A stretch of 47,071 nt of DNA from Firmicutes bacterium UBA5388 (GCA_002409975.1 DHOO01000072.1:1-47071), one strand, 5' to 3'; shown: positions 1-9,207, numbered from the stretch's first letter. A program made the numbers and translations. The notes: generated by a model not told the origin, from the sequence alone.

Positions 1-37
1 GGAAGTTACCTCTTCAATTGACCAAATTATGTTCCCT

Positions 38-101
38 ATAATACCTGTTAGGGTTTTTGTTGCGTTGTCATAATACCTGTTAGGGTTTTTGTTGCGTTGT
101 C
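38..101. repeat. Two perfect tandem copies of a 32-bp unit
   Basis: Positions 38-69 and 70-101 are identical 32-base units starting ATAATACCTG and ending GCGTTGTC, joined head to tail without a spacer. A partly complementary stretch (ATACAACGCAAAAAG) lies near 188-202, so the region may once have been an inverted arrangement. No gene overlaps it. It could be a replication-slippage duplication or the edge of a mobile element outside the window. The rest of 1-352 is AT-rich and non-coding apart from the promoter and leader of the next gene. Confidence 0.85.
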
Positions 102-272
102 TTTTGATTTAATTATCCCGATACAATATATTGATCACTTAATACCAGTCAAACACTATATATTCTATTGGGACCTTTTAAAAAGGATACAACGCAAAAA
201 GCTTTGTTAGGATAAATAGAAACCGAAGATTAGAAAGAAAAATAAAGCTAAAAGAAGTAAGTATTAAATTCT

Positions 273-299
273 TTGGTTAATGGATAAAGAAGGTATAAT
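273..299 (+). promoter_or_regulatory. Possible sigma-A promoter of the first gene
   Basis: A perfect -10 hexamer TATAAT is at 294-299, 54 bases before the ATG at 353. The -35 region is poor (TTGGTT at 273-278, 15-base spacer), so activity is uncertain. Confidence 0.35.
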
Positions 300-352
300 T
301 CAGGATCTGGCGAATTAATATTAAAATAATACTAGAAAAAGGAGGGTTTATC

Positions 353-775
353 ATGAAAGGGGCGCAATTACGTTCAGATTTAAGCAATCTATTATTTACT
401 GCTTTTTCCATTATTTCAGTCTTTTCATTACTCGACCCTTTTATCAAAGAAGCTACCGAAACCATCACGATTAACAATCAAAAAATATATATGAATCTCG
501 GGTGGATGGAGGTTTATCTTTGTACCTTAGCGATTACTTTTATTCTTATTCTTTTATTTATGGATAAAAATAAAGTATGGTTTTTAAGTATTGGCGTTAT
601 TTTAGGTTCATTCCCTATTATTGATCGCTATCGTGTGCCAGGGGTTGGGCAAATCTTAAATCTCTTCGATAAGCAGGGGACTAATCTCCAAGATTTACTT
701 CCTTATTTAACAGTCCTGGTTGGAACTTTGGCGATATTAGGGTTGTTAAAAGGGGCAAATAAAGTTTTTAAATAA
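353..775 (+). CDS. Small multi-pass membrane protein, unknown function
   Basis: A 140-residue protein that I do not recognise. The start is well supported by AAAAAGGAGGG about 7 bases before the ATG. Hydrophobic segments fall near residues 12-28, 52-70, 75-92 and 116-135, so three or four membrane spans with short loops are likely. There is no signal-peptide cleavage motif and no catalytic motif. It stands alone between a repeat-containing AT-rich region and a transcription terminator and is convergent with the GH18 gene, so the neighbours do not suggest a function. Confidence 0.8.
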   Translation: MKGAQLRSDLSNLLFTAFSIISVFSLLDPFIKEATETITINNQKIYMNLGWMEVYLCTLAITFILILLFMDKNKVWFLSIGVILGSFPIIDRYRVPGVGQILNLFDKQGTNLQDLLPYLTVLVGTLAILGLLKGANKVFK

Positions 776-831
776 ATCTTTATAATCTACCCTAGCTTGG
801 CTGGGGCGCCTTTAAAGGATGAAAATAGAAG

Positions 832-870
832 AGGAGAGCTTCCTTGAAAATCGGGATTAGCTCTCCTTTT
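832..870 (+). terminator. Intrinsic terminator
   Basis: A perfect 9-bp stem, AGGAGAGCT (832-840) with AGCTCTCCT (859-867), has an 18-base loop and is followed by TTTT. It lies between two convergent genes. The T-tract is better on the plus strand, so it mainly ends the 353-775 transcript. Confidence 0.75.
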
Positions 871-909
871 CTGTGTTAATATGCTATAATCAATTCTGGG
901 TATGGAGCT

Positions 910-2199
910 TTACAGAACATTCCAAATTCCTGGGTCTTCATATCCTAAGCGCCAGATGGCTACGCCCCGTAGGTTATACTTGTTTACTATTTCTAGCTTG
1001 GCAGCAGTGCTATGGCGATTCTCGTACCAAACTTCGTGTTTTACTCCTGACTTCGTATAGGTAAAGTAAGGAGTTTTATAATCTTCATGCCACTTTGGAA
1101 CAATCTTGTATTGGTTAATCAAAGACTGAATTGCTGAATAGTTTAAGGCTTTACCAGATCGATCGTTCCATACATATCCATAAGCGGCAACCCCCATAAT
1201 TAATTTTTGTGGGGAAAAATAACGGAGAGCATAACGTAAGACACTATCAACCCAAGCTTGAGAAGCTACTGGACCAGCTGGTCCGTTGGCATAGTGCTGA
1301 TCATAGGTCATGATGACAGCCCAGTCAAGATAAGGCGCTATGCCCTGATAATCATAAGCCCCAGACCATATGGACCATTCTTCTTTTGACGTTTTAGCTG
1401 GAAGAGCCGCTGTAACCAGATAATTATTAGCATGTAAGGTAGGGGCTAGTTCTCTAAAAAAAGCGGTAAGATATGGACGGTCGGCAGCAGGAATACCTTC
1501 AAAATCGATGTTAACACCAGAGTAACCTTTTTCCCTTAATAAGCGAAGAATTCCGCTAATGGCTCTACTTCTAGCAGTTTTACTTCTTAGTAGGGAACTC
1601 ACAGTCTCTTTGCTAAAGCTAGAGGAACTGATGTTAGTAATTACGGCTAGAACTTTGATTCCTTTGTTACTCGCAGTCTGTATCAGCTGAGATTTACTTT
1701 GACCTGAAATGTTTCCATATTTATCTACTCGATAAAGAAAAGGGGCTACAGTAGTAATTTTGTTCGTATTTTTAGCGAAAGACTGTAAAGCCCTAGGGTC
1801 GCCGCTATAACTTTCTGCGTAGTAGCCTAGTATCTCCTTCTTGTTAGTTAGTGATGGATTAGTAAAATAAGTTGGTTTAACTGCCCATTTGACAATCCAG
1901 CCAGAATTTCCGGTTTGATCGGTGACTTGATACCACCCGTCTTTTTCTTCGTTAATAGTGATGGCTGTTCCTTTAGTTAATTGATGTGTTACCGGTGATT
2001 TAGTTGCTGGTTCCGAACGCATACTGACTAGCTCTGTAAAGATAACTGCGGTTGACGGGACAGCAGCTTCATTTTGAGGACTTTCAATTCCTTTTTCTGG
2101 CGGAAATTGAGGGTTTACAGGTTTACCTCCTCCTCCAAAAAGGGAAGTAGAAAGGTAAACGAGTAGCGCTAGGATTGTAGTAACAACACTTTGCTCCAT
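910..2199 (-). CDS. Glycoside hydrolase family 18 protein with SH3-like domain (spore-lysin/chitinase-like)
   Basis: A 429-residue protein. An N-terminal hydrophobic segment serves as signal or anchor, a low-complexity Pro/Glu linker follows, then a bacterial SH3-like domain (about residues 50-110, ending GNSGWIVKW), then a GH18 barrel to the C-terminus. The catalytic signature is GVNIDFEG, with the acid Glu at about residue 234. NIDFE rather than the chitinase DxDxDxE form resembles the SleL/YaaH cortex-fragment lytic N-acetylglucosaminidases, so a role on peptidoglycan in spore germination is inferred. An in-frame ATG five codons upstream (2214) lacks a Shine-Dalgarno site; the 2199 ATG has GAGGGAT 7 bases before it. 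It is transcribed alone, towards the terminator near 850. Confidence 0.85.
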   Translation of the reverse strand: MEQSVVTTILALLVYLSTSLFGGGGKPVNPQFPPEKGIESPQNEAAVPSTAVIFTELVSMRSEPATKSPVTHQLTKGTAITINEEKDGWYQVTDQTGNSGWIVKWAVKPTYFTNPSLTNKKEILGYYAESYSGDPRALQSFAKNTNKITTVAPFLYRVDKYGNISGQSKSQLIQTASNKGIKVLAVITNISSSSFSKETVSSLLRSKTARSRAISGILRLLREKGYSGVNIDFEGIPAADRPYLTAFFRELAPTLHANNYLVTAALPAKTSKEEWSIWSGAYDYQGIAPYLDWAVIMTYDQHYANGPAGPVASQAWVDSVLRYALRYFSPQKLIMGVAAYGYVWNDRSGKALNYSAIQSLINQYKIVPKWHEDYKTPYFTYTKSGVKHEVWYENRHSTAAKLEIVNKYNLRGVAIWRLGYEDPGIWNVL

Positions 2200-2483
2200 T
2201 TTAATATCCCTCATGTTAACATAATTTAAGTTACTTTTAATGATTCGCTGTCATCACTAGGAAACCTTTTTGTAGATATCACCAGATTAGTATATGATTA
2301 CAAAAGAATCGAAGAGGGGACTTTAGGGAAGGATTTACTTCGGAAATTAAGAAATGGAAAAGGATTTTAATTTGTGATCACGAATTAGAATTAGTTCTGA
2401 AAAACCATAAGCTAGTAACAGAGAAAAGTTTTTTCAAGATATTATAAATCTGTAACTAAAAAGCAATGAGGTGTTTTTTGATA

Positions 2484-3743
2484 ATGTATAATCGCGCAAC
2501 TCTAGTTAATGGTCTACCAGTAGTCTGTGAACACATACCATATGTGCGTTCGGTTTCCATTGGTTTCTGGGTGGCTTGTGGTTCGCGAAATGAAACCTCT
2601 CGCGAACAAGGGATCTCTCACTTAATAGAACATATGGTCTTTAAAGGAACAAAAAATCGCTCTGCCCGAGAAATTGCTGAAAGTATCGATGCGGTGGGAG
2701 GTCATTTAAACGCCTTCACCACCAAAGAATATACTTGTTTTTACGTTAAAATCCTTGACAAACACTTCCGGTTAGGGCTTGAGTTGTTAGCAGATTTAGT
2801 AATTAACTCTTTATTTCCTTTAGAGGAGCTGGAAAAGGAGAAAAATGTCGTTGTAGAGGAGATCAAAATGTATGAGGATTCACCCGATGAATTAGTTTTT
2901 GATCTTTTAACCCAGACGATCCTTAATCAACATCCTTTGGGTCATCCCATCCTTGGAACACCAGAAAGTATTTGTAATCTTAACCGTGATAACCTTGTAC
3001 AATATAAAAAACGTTTTTATACTCCGGATAATTCCTGCTTAGCGATGGCTGGAAATGTCGATTTTGATGGAATATTAGAGGAAAGTAACTATTTTTGGAG
3101 AAAACTAACTGGTAAATTCATTCCTGAAAGTAGTCCATCTTTTAAAATACAGGGGAAAAGTTGTTTACGCGCGAAAAATACCGAACAGGTTCACCTTTGT
3201 GTCGGTGTTCCGGGCTTCCCTAGACAACATGAGGATCGATATACTTTGCTGGTTCTCAATAGTATTCTAGGTGGAAGTTCCTCTTCTCGCTTATTTCAAG
3301 AACTTAGAGAGGAGAGAGGTCTTGTTTATTCTACCGGTACCTATTATGCGGCTTTTCGCGATACTGGTTTATTCTCAATATATGCGGGCACTAGCCTTAA
3401 ACATTTTTCCCAGGTTCTTGCTCTAATTCAAAAAGAACTAAATAATTTAAAAGAAAACCGGATTTCTACTGAGGAATTAAACCGAGCCAAAGAGCAGATT
3501 AAAGGGAACCTCTGGCTTAGTTTGGAGAACACTACCAATCGGATGAGTAGATTAGCAAAGTCTGAATTATTTTATAGAAAGTTTATTAGTCCAGAGGAAG
3601 TACTGGAAAAGGTAGATAATGTTACAGCGGATAATCTAAGGAGAGTCGCAGCAATGCTCTTCCACAAAGAATTGATGACATTAACTGCCATTGGGCCGTT
3701 TGGAGATGAAGAACACTCATATTTAAAAGGATGGGAAGGATAA
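2484..3743 (+). CDS. M16 family zinc peptidase (processing-peptidase-like)
   Basis: A 419-residue insulinase/mitochondrial-processing-peptidase family protein. The inverted zinc motif HLIEH is at residues 46-50, and the distal metal-ligand region is VVEEIKMYEDSPDE (about 125-138). The second, inactive-type lobe carries the usual glycine-rich ILGGSSSSRLFQELREERGL. The length fits the single-chain bacterial family (YmfH/PqqL-like), thought to be cytoplasmic. The upstream in-frame ATG at 2466 is unlikely as a start because the GAGGTG Shine-Dalgarno site (2468-2473) lies inside it; the ATG at 2484 is correctly spaced. dut follows after two bases, so the two are probably co-transcribed. Confidence 0.9.
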   Translation: MYNRATLVNGLPVVCEHIPYVRSVSIGFWVACGSRNETSREQGISHLIEHMVFKGTKNRSAREIAESIDAVGGHLNAFTTKEYTCFYVKILDKHFRLGLELLADLVINSLFPLEELEKEKNVVVEEIKMYEDSPDELVFDLLTQTILNQHPLGHPILGTPESICNLNRDNLVQYKKRFYTPDNSCLAMAGNVDFDGILEESNYFWRKLTGKFIPESSPSFKIQGKSCLRAKNTEQVHLCVGVPGFPRQHEDRYTLLVLNSILGGSSSSRLFQELREERGLVYSTGTYYAAFRDTGLFSIYAGTSLKHFSQVLALIQKELNNLKENRISTEELNRAKEQIKGNLWLSLENTTNRMSRLAKSELFYRKFISPEEVLEKVDNVTADNLRRVAAMLFHKELMTLTAIGPFGDEEHSYLKGWEG

Positions 3744-3745
3744 AG

Positions 3746-4198
3746 ATGAGAAATATTCAAGTAATGGTTAAAAAGCTTTCTCATGCTGAGGATTTACCAT
3801 TACCGCGCTATATGACGCCAGGGTCTTCGGGGGTAGACCTTTTAGCCGCGGTGGAAGAAGCAATTTTTATTCAATCCGGTGCTTTTCTATTGATCCCTAC
3901 TGGTCTAACAATCTCCCTTCCAGAAGGGTTTGAAGCTCAAGTTAGACCAAGAAGTGGATTGGCTGCTAAATATGGAGTGACAGTATTAAATACTCCGGGA
4001 ACGATTGATCGGGATTATCGCGGTGAAATTAAGGTAATTTTAATTAATCATGGAATAGATAGGTATCAAGTGAAAAGAGGGGATCGGATCGCCCAGTTGG
4101 TGATTGCTCCAGTGTTACAGGTAGAATGGGTTACTGGTGAACATTTGGGCGAAACCATAAGAGGCGCTGGCGGATTTGGGCATACAGGAGAAAGGTAA
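3746..4198 (+). CDS. dut: dUTP diphosphatase
   Basis: A trimeric-type dUTPase of 150 residues that hydrolyses dUTP to dUMP and PPi, keeping uracil out of DNA and feeding thymidylate synthesis. All five family motifs are visible: SSGVDLLA, PRSGLA, the uracil-binding hairpin NTPGTIDRDYRGEI, the RGDRIAQLV region and the C-terminal P-loop-like RGAGGFGHTG. In the last motif the usual Ser of GFGSTG is His. The ATG at 3731 is too close to its AAAGG; the ATG at 3746 has GGGAAGGA 7 bases upstream. It follows the M16 gene with a 2-base gap and converges on the next gene. Confidence 0.95.
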   Translation: MRNIQVMVKKLSHAEDLPLPRYMTPGSSGVDLLAAVEEAIFIQSGAFLLIPTGLTISLPEGFEAQVRPRSGLAAKYGVTVLNTPGTIDRDYRGEIKVILINHGIDRYQVKRGDRIAQLVIAPVLQVEWVTGEHLGETIRGAGGFGHTGER

Positions 4199-4215
4199 AA
4201 GGATTATCTCTTTCA

Positions 4216-4551
4216 TTATTTAAGCGATGAGGGGATAATGAGATCGACTAGTCCGATAATCAAGGAAGTTAAGATCAGACCTAACCAGGAAATATTAATA
4301 GTAAGCAGTAATACTTTAAAAACTATTAACCCGAGCGTAGTAGCGGTAAAACCAACCACTCCATGGGTATACGGTAAAGCTTCTTTTTTTAAAGCTACTG
4401 TTTCTATTAGATAACCAAGCCCAGCAATGAAAAACCCTCCTAACACCGCTGTCGAAAAAGGAATTATCGAAAAACCGGGTAGTAGATAACCAATGAATAA
4501 AATTACTAAAGAAACAGCGATAAATCTAGTGATCATCCTTAACCAGGTCAA
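4216..4551 (-). CDS. Small four-span membrane protein, phage-holin superfamily IV-like
   Basis: A protein of about 111 residues made almost wholly of hydrophobic segments: four predicted spans separated by short loops, with LKKEALPYTHG in the central loop. The pattern resembles the 'phage holin family' (4TM) proteins common in Bacillota chromosomes, which usually are not phage genes. The GTG at 4560 overlaps the Shine-Dalgarno AAAGGGAG, so the TTG at 4551 (8-base spacing) or the ATG at 4536 is more plausible. It ends 17 bases from the convergent dut stop. No function is proposed. Confidence 0.65.
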   Translation of the reverse strand: MTWLRMITRFIAVSLVILFIGYLLPGFSIIPFSTAVLGGFFIAGLGYLIETVALKKEALPYTHGVVGFTATTLGLIVFKVLLLTINISWLGLILTSLIIGLVDLIIPSSLK

Positions 4552-4603
4552 AATTAACACTCCCTTTAACTTTATTCTTTCCGTTTTTTATTTCTTAAAT
4601 TAA

Positions 4604-4724
4604 GGAACTGCATAATTTAATTATTTACAATTTGACCAGTAATATATTGATAACCCAACTAGGGATTGTCTAGCCTCTATATTGTATTTTCTCAAATACG
4701 AGCTTAAGGTAATTATGCAATTCC
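4604..4724. repeat. Dispersed MITE-like element, copy A (complete, short)
   Basis: The left end GGAACTGCATAATT (4604-4617) and right end AATTATGCAATTCC (4711-4724) are inverted repeats matching 13/14. Further in, TTTGACC on the left and CTCAAAT plus CTTAAGG on the right extend the symmetry. This 121-bp copy lacks the inner module found in longer copies. It fills most of the leader between the membrane-protein gene and the DUF512 gene. Confidence 0.8.
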
Positions 4725-4826
4725 CTCAAGTTAGTTTAGGTCTAAATCATTAAGTTTGAAGTTGATCAAAATTTAATAAAAGAAACAAAAAAGTTTTTAT
4801 ACGTTTAACTTGGGAGAGGATTAACT

Positions 4827-6167
4827 TTGAGGCAAAATACTGCTGCTGAAATTTTAAAAGTAGCTCCAGATAGTTTAGCTGCAGAGCTTGGACTTAATCC
4901 GGGTGACCGGATTATTAGGATTAATAGAATAGAATTGACTGATCTTATTGATTATCAATTAGCAGAGTGTGGGGAGAAGCTTTTTTTAGAAGTAGAGAAA
5001 AACGATGGTCAGCACTGGGAGATCGAGTTAGAAAAAAGTGAGGAGCAAGGGTTGGGATTAACTTTTACTTCGGCTATTTTTGATGGCATTAAATCTTGTA
5101 AAAACCATTGCCTTTTTTGTTTTATTGACCAGATGCCGCCAGGTCAGAGAAGCTCTTTATACATAAAAGATGATGATTACCGCCTTTCTTTTCTCCAAGG
5201 GAGTTATGTTACTTTAACTAATTTTGTAGAAGACGACTGGGAAAGGATTCACCGTCTCAGACTAAGTCCTCTTTATATTTCTGTGCATGCTACAGATTCA
5301 GAGGTTAGAAAACTAATGCTCGGGACAGAACAGGGAGGAAACATCTTAGCGCAACTGAAAAAGCTATCATCATGGGGTTGTCAACTTCATGCCCAAGCCG
5401 TGCTTTGTCCAGGTATAAATGATGGGAAGATCTTAGAAAAAACGATTACCGATCTGGGTGAACTCTGGCCAAATCTTAAAACTGTAGCGATTGTACCGCT
5501 TGGTTTAACTAGTCACCGGCTTAGATTACCTCGTTTGAGAAAATTTTATCCGTCTGAAGCTGCTGATGTGATACGGATTGTCCATCATGCTCAGGACAAG
5601 TTTCTTTCGATTTATGGAAGCAGACTAGTTTACGCTTCAGACGAGTTTTATCTTCAAGCCGGAAAAGGCTTTCCTGACCTTGAAGAGTATGAAGAACTGA
5701 TGCAATTAGAAAACGGAGTGGGTTTGTGGCCTTTGTTCAAAGCTCAATTTGAACAAGCTCTAACTAATTTTATCTCTAATTATGATCATAGACCAAGAAG
5801 CTTTACGGTCGTTACCGGAGTTGATGCGGGTCAACTATGGCTCGAACTCCAAGCCACATTAAAAAAATATGCCCCACAGATTAAATTAGGAGTTTTACCT
5901 GTTACTAATTGCTTTTTTGGCCCTGAAGTAACTGTATCTGGCTTAGTAACAGGAGGAGATATTCTTTTAGCTCTTCGCCATAAAAGGCTAGAGATGGATG
6001 GTTCTTGTCTGTTATTGCCTCGAGTAATGCTATGTTATGAAGAAAAAGTCTTTTTAGATGGAATGACACTCGAAAATTTTTGCGCTGCTACTCATCTTTC
6101 GGTTAAAGTATTGAATGTTAATGGAGAAGAGGTTGTTAAAACCCTTCTAGGATTGGAGGGATGTTAA
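4827..6167 (+). CDS. DUF512 radical SAM protein with N-terminal PDZ-like domain
   Basis: A 446-residue protein of the DUF512/FeS family common in Clostridia and cyanobacteria. Residues 1-70 are PDZ-like (DSLAAELGLNPGDRIIRIN). A Cys cluster CKNHCLFC (C91, C95, C98) of radical-SAM CxxxCxxC type follows, then the family hallmark IKDDDYRLSFLQGSYVTLTN. The biochemical role of this family is not established. It starts at TTG (4827), with GGGAGAGGA 6 bases upstream. Its TAA abuts the ATG of der directly. The DUF512-der-plsY-gpsA-spoIVA order is, to my knowledge, common in spore-forming Clostridia. Confidence 0.9.
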   Translation: MRQNTAAEILKVAPDSLAAELGLNPGDRIIRINRIELTDLIDYQLAECGEKLFLEVEKNDGQHWEIELEKSEEQGLGLTFTSAIFDGIKSCKNHCLFCFIDQMPPGQRSSLYIKDDDYRLSFLQGSYVTLTNFVEDDWERIHRLRLSPLYISVHATDSEVRKLMLGTEQGGNILAQLKKLSSWGCQLHAQAVLCPGINDGKILEKTITDLGELWPNLKTVAIVPLGLTSHRLRLPRLRKFYPSEAADVIRIVHHAQDKFLSIYGSRLVYASDEFYLQAGKGFPDLEEYEELMQLENGVGLWPLFKAQFEQALTNFISNYDHRPRSFTVVTGVDAGQLWLELQATLKKYAPQIKLGVLPVTNCFFGPEVTVSGLVTGGDILLALRHKRLEMDGSCLLLPRVMLCYEEKVFLDGMTLENFCAATHLSVKVLNVNGEEVVKTLLGLEGC

Positions 6168-7484
6168 ATGTCCAGACCAATTGTGGCGATTGTTGGTCGC
6201 CCCAACGTAGGAAAATCCACTTTATTCAACCGGATTATCGGGGAAAGAGTGGCGATTGTGGAAGGGGTCCCTGGAATAACCAGAGATCGTCTTTACCGCG
6301 AAGCAGAATGGTTAGAGAAGTCATTTTTGTTGGTCGATACGGGTGGGATTACTACCAGTGAAGAAGATCCTATTAACATAGAAGTTTATAACCAAGCTAA
6401 GTTAGCGATCGAGGAAGCTGATGTTATCTTATTTGTGGTTGATGCCAAGGAAGGCCTCCAGCCTTTAGATCAAGAGATTGCCGATCTCTTAAGGCGGACT
6501 AATAAACCGATAATTCTGGTAGGCAATAAGGCTGATCGGTATGATCCAGCGCTAAAAAGCGATTTTTATGCTATTGGTTTTGGAACGCCTGTTCTGATTT
6601 CTGCGGAACATGCTTTGAATATTGGTGACCTTCTTGATACGGTAGTGAGAGAATTTCCTATATTACAAGGCGAAGAGGAGCAGGCAATCCGGGTAGCTCT
6701 AATCGGAAGACCAAATTGTGGGAAATCTTCTTTGCTTAATGCGCTTCTTGGGGAGGAACGGGTGATCGTTAGTCCTATTCCCGGGACAACCAGAGATGCG
6801 ATTGATACGCCTTTGCTTTTTGAAGGGCAAAAATACATTTTAGTTGATACTGCTGGGATCAGAAAAAAAGCTCGGGTTGAAGAGGCTGTTGAATATTATA
6901 GCGTCCTTCGAGCGATCCGGGCGGTAGAAAGAGCTGATGTTACCTTGGTTGTTCTCGATGCCACTGATTTTCTAGCGGAACAAGATAAAAAAGTAGCAGG
7001 CATTGCTCATGAGGCTGGAAAGGCGGTAATAATAGTTATTAACAAATGGGATTTAGTAAAAAAAGATGAGCGGACAACAGGAGAATATAAAGACAGGGTC
7101 CGTCGTGAGCTTTCTTTTTTAGATTATGCTCCCCTGCTCTTTATCTCATCAAAAACTGGGCAACGAGTACAGAAGGTTCTGCCAGAAGTTTTTGCGGTTG
7201 CCAATGAATATACTAAGAGAATACCAACCCGCGTCCTTAACGAAATCCTCAGGGATGCTGTTTTGATGCATCAACCACCTGCCCATAAAGGGAGGCAATT
7301 AAAAGTTTATTATGCTACTCAGATTAAGGTTAAACCGCCGACCATTCAATTATGGGTCAATGATCCTTCTTTAATGCATTTTTCTTATCGAAGATATTTA
7401 GAAAATAGGATTAGAGATAATTTTGGCTTTGTTGGTTCTCCATTACATTTTTTGGTGAGAAAAAGATCTGGTAAAAAGGAATAA
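6168..7484 (+). CDS. der: Ribosome-assembly GTPase Der (EngA)
   Basis: A 438-residue protein with two tandem GTPase domains and a C-terminal KH-like domain. Domain 1 has GRPNVGKS (10-17), DTGG and NKAD. Domain 2 has GRPNCGKSS (180-188), DTAG and NKWD. Der acts in late 50S subunit maturation and the length matches the family. The start codon directly follows the stop of the preceding gene, indicating translational coupling. Confidence 0.98.
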   Translation: MSRPIVAIVGRPNVGKSTLFNRIIGERVAIVEGVPGITRDRLYREAEWLEKSFLLVDTGGITTSEEDPINIEVYNQAKLAIEEADVILFVVDAKEGLQPLDQEIADLLRRTNKPIILVGNKADRYDPALKSDFYAIGFGTPVLISAEHALNIGDLLDTVVREFPILQGEEEQAIRVALIGRPNCGKSSLLNALLGEERVIVSPIPGTTRDAIDTPLLFEGQKYILVDTAGIRKKARVEEAVEYYSVLRAIRAVERADVTLVVLDATDFLAEQDKKVAGIAHEAGKAVIIVINKWDLVKKDERTTGEYKDRVRRELSFLDYAPLLFISSKTGQRVQKVLPEVFAVANEYTKRIPTRVLNEILRDAVLMHQPPAHKGRQLKVYYATQIKVKPPTIQLWVNDPSLMHFSYRRYLENRIRDNFGFVGSPLHFLVRKRSGKKE

Positions 7485-7516
7485 CAATGAAAGTTAAGGC
7501 AAGAGGGTGAACAAAA

Positions 7517-8122
7517 ATGGAGAAAGTATTAGCAGTTATTATTAGTTATCTTCTTGGAGGAATTCTTTCCGGAGAAGTGGTTGCCCTTTTATCGAGAGTC
7601 GATTTGAGGAAAAAAGGTAGTGGTAACCCCGGGGCTACCAATGCCTATCGTATTTTGGGACCAATTTCCGGAATCCTAGTGCTGGGCGGAGATGTATTAA
7701 AAGGAATACTTGGAGCAATGATTGGTCTATGGTTAGGAGGTTCGCAAATTGCTCCCTGGTGCGGACTAGCGGTGATCATAGGTCATAATTGGCCCTTACA
7801 GTTTAAATTTAAAGGAGGTAAGGGAATAGCCGCTTCTTTAGGCACAATTATCGTTTTAGTGCCTAAAACCTTACTAGTTCTTGCTCCCATTTGGTTTCTT
7901 TTTCTTTTTATCTTTGGGTTTGTTTCCCTTTCTTCACTAGCTGCTGCTTTTGCTCTCCCCTTCAGTTGCTTTCTTTTTTATCCTCAAGAAAGATCTCTTC
8001 TTTTATACGGGGTGATCGTATTTATATTAGCTGTTTATCGACATCGCGCCAATATTCAAAGAATCATTAGCGGTACTGAAAATAAGGTTTTTGCAAAAAA
8101 GATTAAGGAGGAAGAAAAATGA
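7517..8122 (+). CDS. plsY: Acyl-phosphate:glycerol-3-phosphate acyltransferase
   Basis: A 201-residue multi-spanning membrane enzyme that transfers the acyl group from acyl-phosphate to glycerol-3-phosphate, the first step of phospholipid synthesis in Gram-positive bacteria. PlsY motifs are present: KGSGNPGATNAYR near the first loop, GHNWPLQFKFKGGKG in the central loop, and a late loop YRHRANIQRIISGTE. The start has AAGAGGGTGA upstream. Its end overlaps gpsA by 4 bases (ATGA), which couples acylation to supply of its glycerol-phosphate substrate. Confidence 0.96.
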   Translation: MEKVLAVIISYLLGGILSGEVVALLSRVDLRKKGSGNPGATNAYRILGPISGILVLGGDVLKGILGAMIGLWLGGSQIAPWCGLAVIIGHNWPLQFKFKGGKGIAASLGTIIVLVPKTLLVLAPIWFLFLFIFGFVSLSSLAAAFALPFSCFLFYPQERSLLLYGVIVFILAVYRHRANIQRIISGTENKVFAKKIKEEEK

Positions 8123-9126
8123 AGATTGGAGTAGTAGGAGCAGGAGGTTGGGGAACAGCCCTGGCAAAATTATTAACAGAGAATGATCATCAAGTAATGC
8201 TATGGTCGTATGAGAAGGAAACCATGACAGAGATTAATCAATCCCATACTAATCAACGTTATTTATCAGGAGTTAAACTCCCAGAGAAGCTTGTTGCGAG
8301 TAATGATCCAGGAGAAGTGACTGCTGGGGCTGAACTTATTACCTTTGTTGTTCCTTCACAATGGCTACGGTCGACAGCAAATCTTTTTGCTTCTTTTATC
8401 TCTCCAAGCATGCTTATTGTGAATGCGGGCAAAGGAATTGAAATTGAAACTTTAAAACCTCTCACTCAGGTATTAAGAGAAGAATTAGCGGTTCCCGATC
8501 ACCAAATAGTCGCCTTGTCAGGACCCAATCATTCTGAGGAGGTAAGTAGGCAAGTTCCTTCTGCCACCGTGGTGGCTTCACCAGATTTAACCATTGCCGA
8601 AAGCGCTCAAGAAGCATTTTTTTCTCCTTATTTTAGAGTCTATACCAGTCTTGACCGCTTAGGGGTAGAGATCGGCGGCGCCTTAAAAAATGTCTTTGCG
8701 ATGGCAGCGGGAATTTGTGAGGGCTTAGATTATGGCGATAATACAAAAGCAGCTTTAGTAACCAGGGCTCTAGCGGAAATGCGCCGTTTGGGGGAGACAA
8801 TGGGCGCGCAACCTCTTACCTTTTCTGGTTTATCTGGATTAGGTGATCTGTTTGTTACTGCTGCTAGCAGGCATAGTAGAAATGCTTGGGCTGGAAGGGA
8901 GATTGGAAAAGGTCGTGACATAAACGAAGTGTTAGCTTCTACCCCAATGGTGGTTGAGGGAGTTCCTACTACTAAAGCAGCTTATGATCTAAGCAAAAAA
9001 TTTCAAGTTGAACTTCCGATCATTGAAAAGATGTATCATATTTTATTCAAGGGACATTCGCCACAAGAGGCGGTGGAAGAGTTAATGACCAGGGAACGTC
9101 GGCGCGAAATAGAGAGTATTTTTTAG
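8119..9126 (+). CDS. gpsA: NAD(P)-dependent glycerol-3-phosphate dehydrogenase
   Basis: A 335-residue cytoplasmic enzyme reducing dihydroxyacetone phosphate to sn-glycerol-3-phosphate. The N-terminal Rossmann motif is GAGGWGTALA, and the substrate-binding domain includes GGALKNVFAMAAGICEGLDYGDNTKA and FSGLSGLGDLFVT. The length is typical. The start codon overlaps the plsY stop, and the Shine-Dalgarno AAGGAGGAAG lies inside plsY. The product feeds PlsY, consistent with the overlap. Confidence 0.97.
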   Translation: MKIGVVGAGGWGTALAKLLTENDHQVMLWSYEKETMTEINQSHTNQRYLSGVKLPEKLVASNDPGEVTAGAELITFVVPSQWLRSTANLFASFISPSMLIVNAGKGIEIETLKPLTQVLREELAVPDHQIVALSGPNHSEEVSRQVPSATVVASPDLTIAESAQEAFFSPYFRVYTSLDRLGVEIGGALKNVFAMAAGICEGLDYGDNTKAALVTRALAEMRRLGETMGAQPLTFSGLSGLGDLFVTAASRHSRNAWAGREIGKGRDINEVLASTPMVVEGVPTTKAAYDLSKKFQVELPIIEKMYHILFKGHSPQEAVEELMTRERRREIESIF

Positions 9127-9207
9127 ACTACGTGTCTTTTCCAGTAAATACGCAAAAGGAATAGCTTCAGCAGGTGAAGAATATAGTTACTGCACTAGAG
9201 AATGCCT

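Noticed and set aside
910..1064. Open frame at 873-1064 on the plus strand
   Set aside because: It lies antisense within the GH18 coding region, without a ribosome-binding site or recognisable product.
2288..2296. CATATACTA on the minus strand upstream of the GH18 gene, like a sigma-K -10 (CATAnnnTA)
   Set aside because: No fitting -35 at the proper distance; a short AT-rich match is expected by chance.
6566..6838. Long minus-strand open frame inside der, and similar frames inside addA, hydA and folP
   Set aside because: Shadows of well-supported genes on the other strand.
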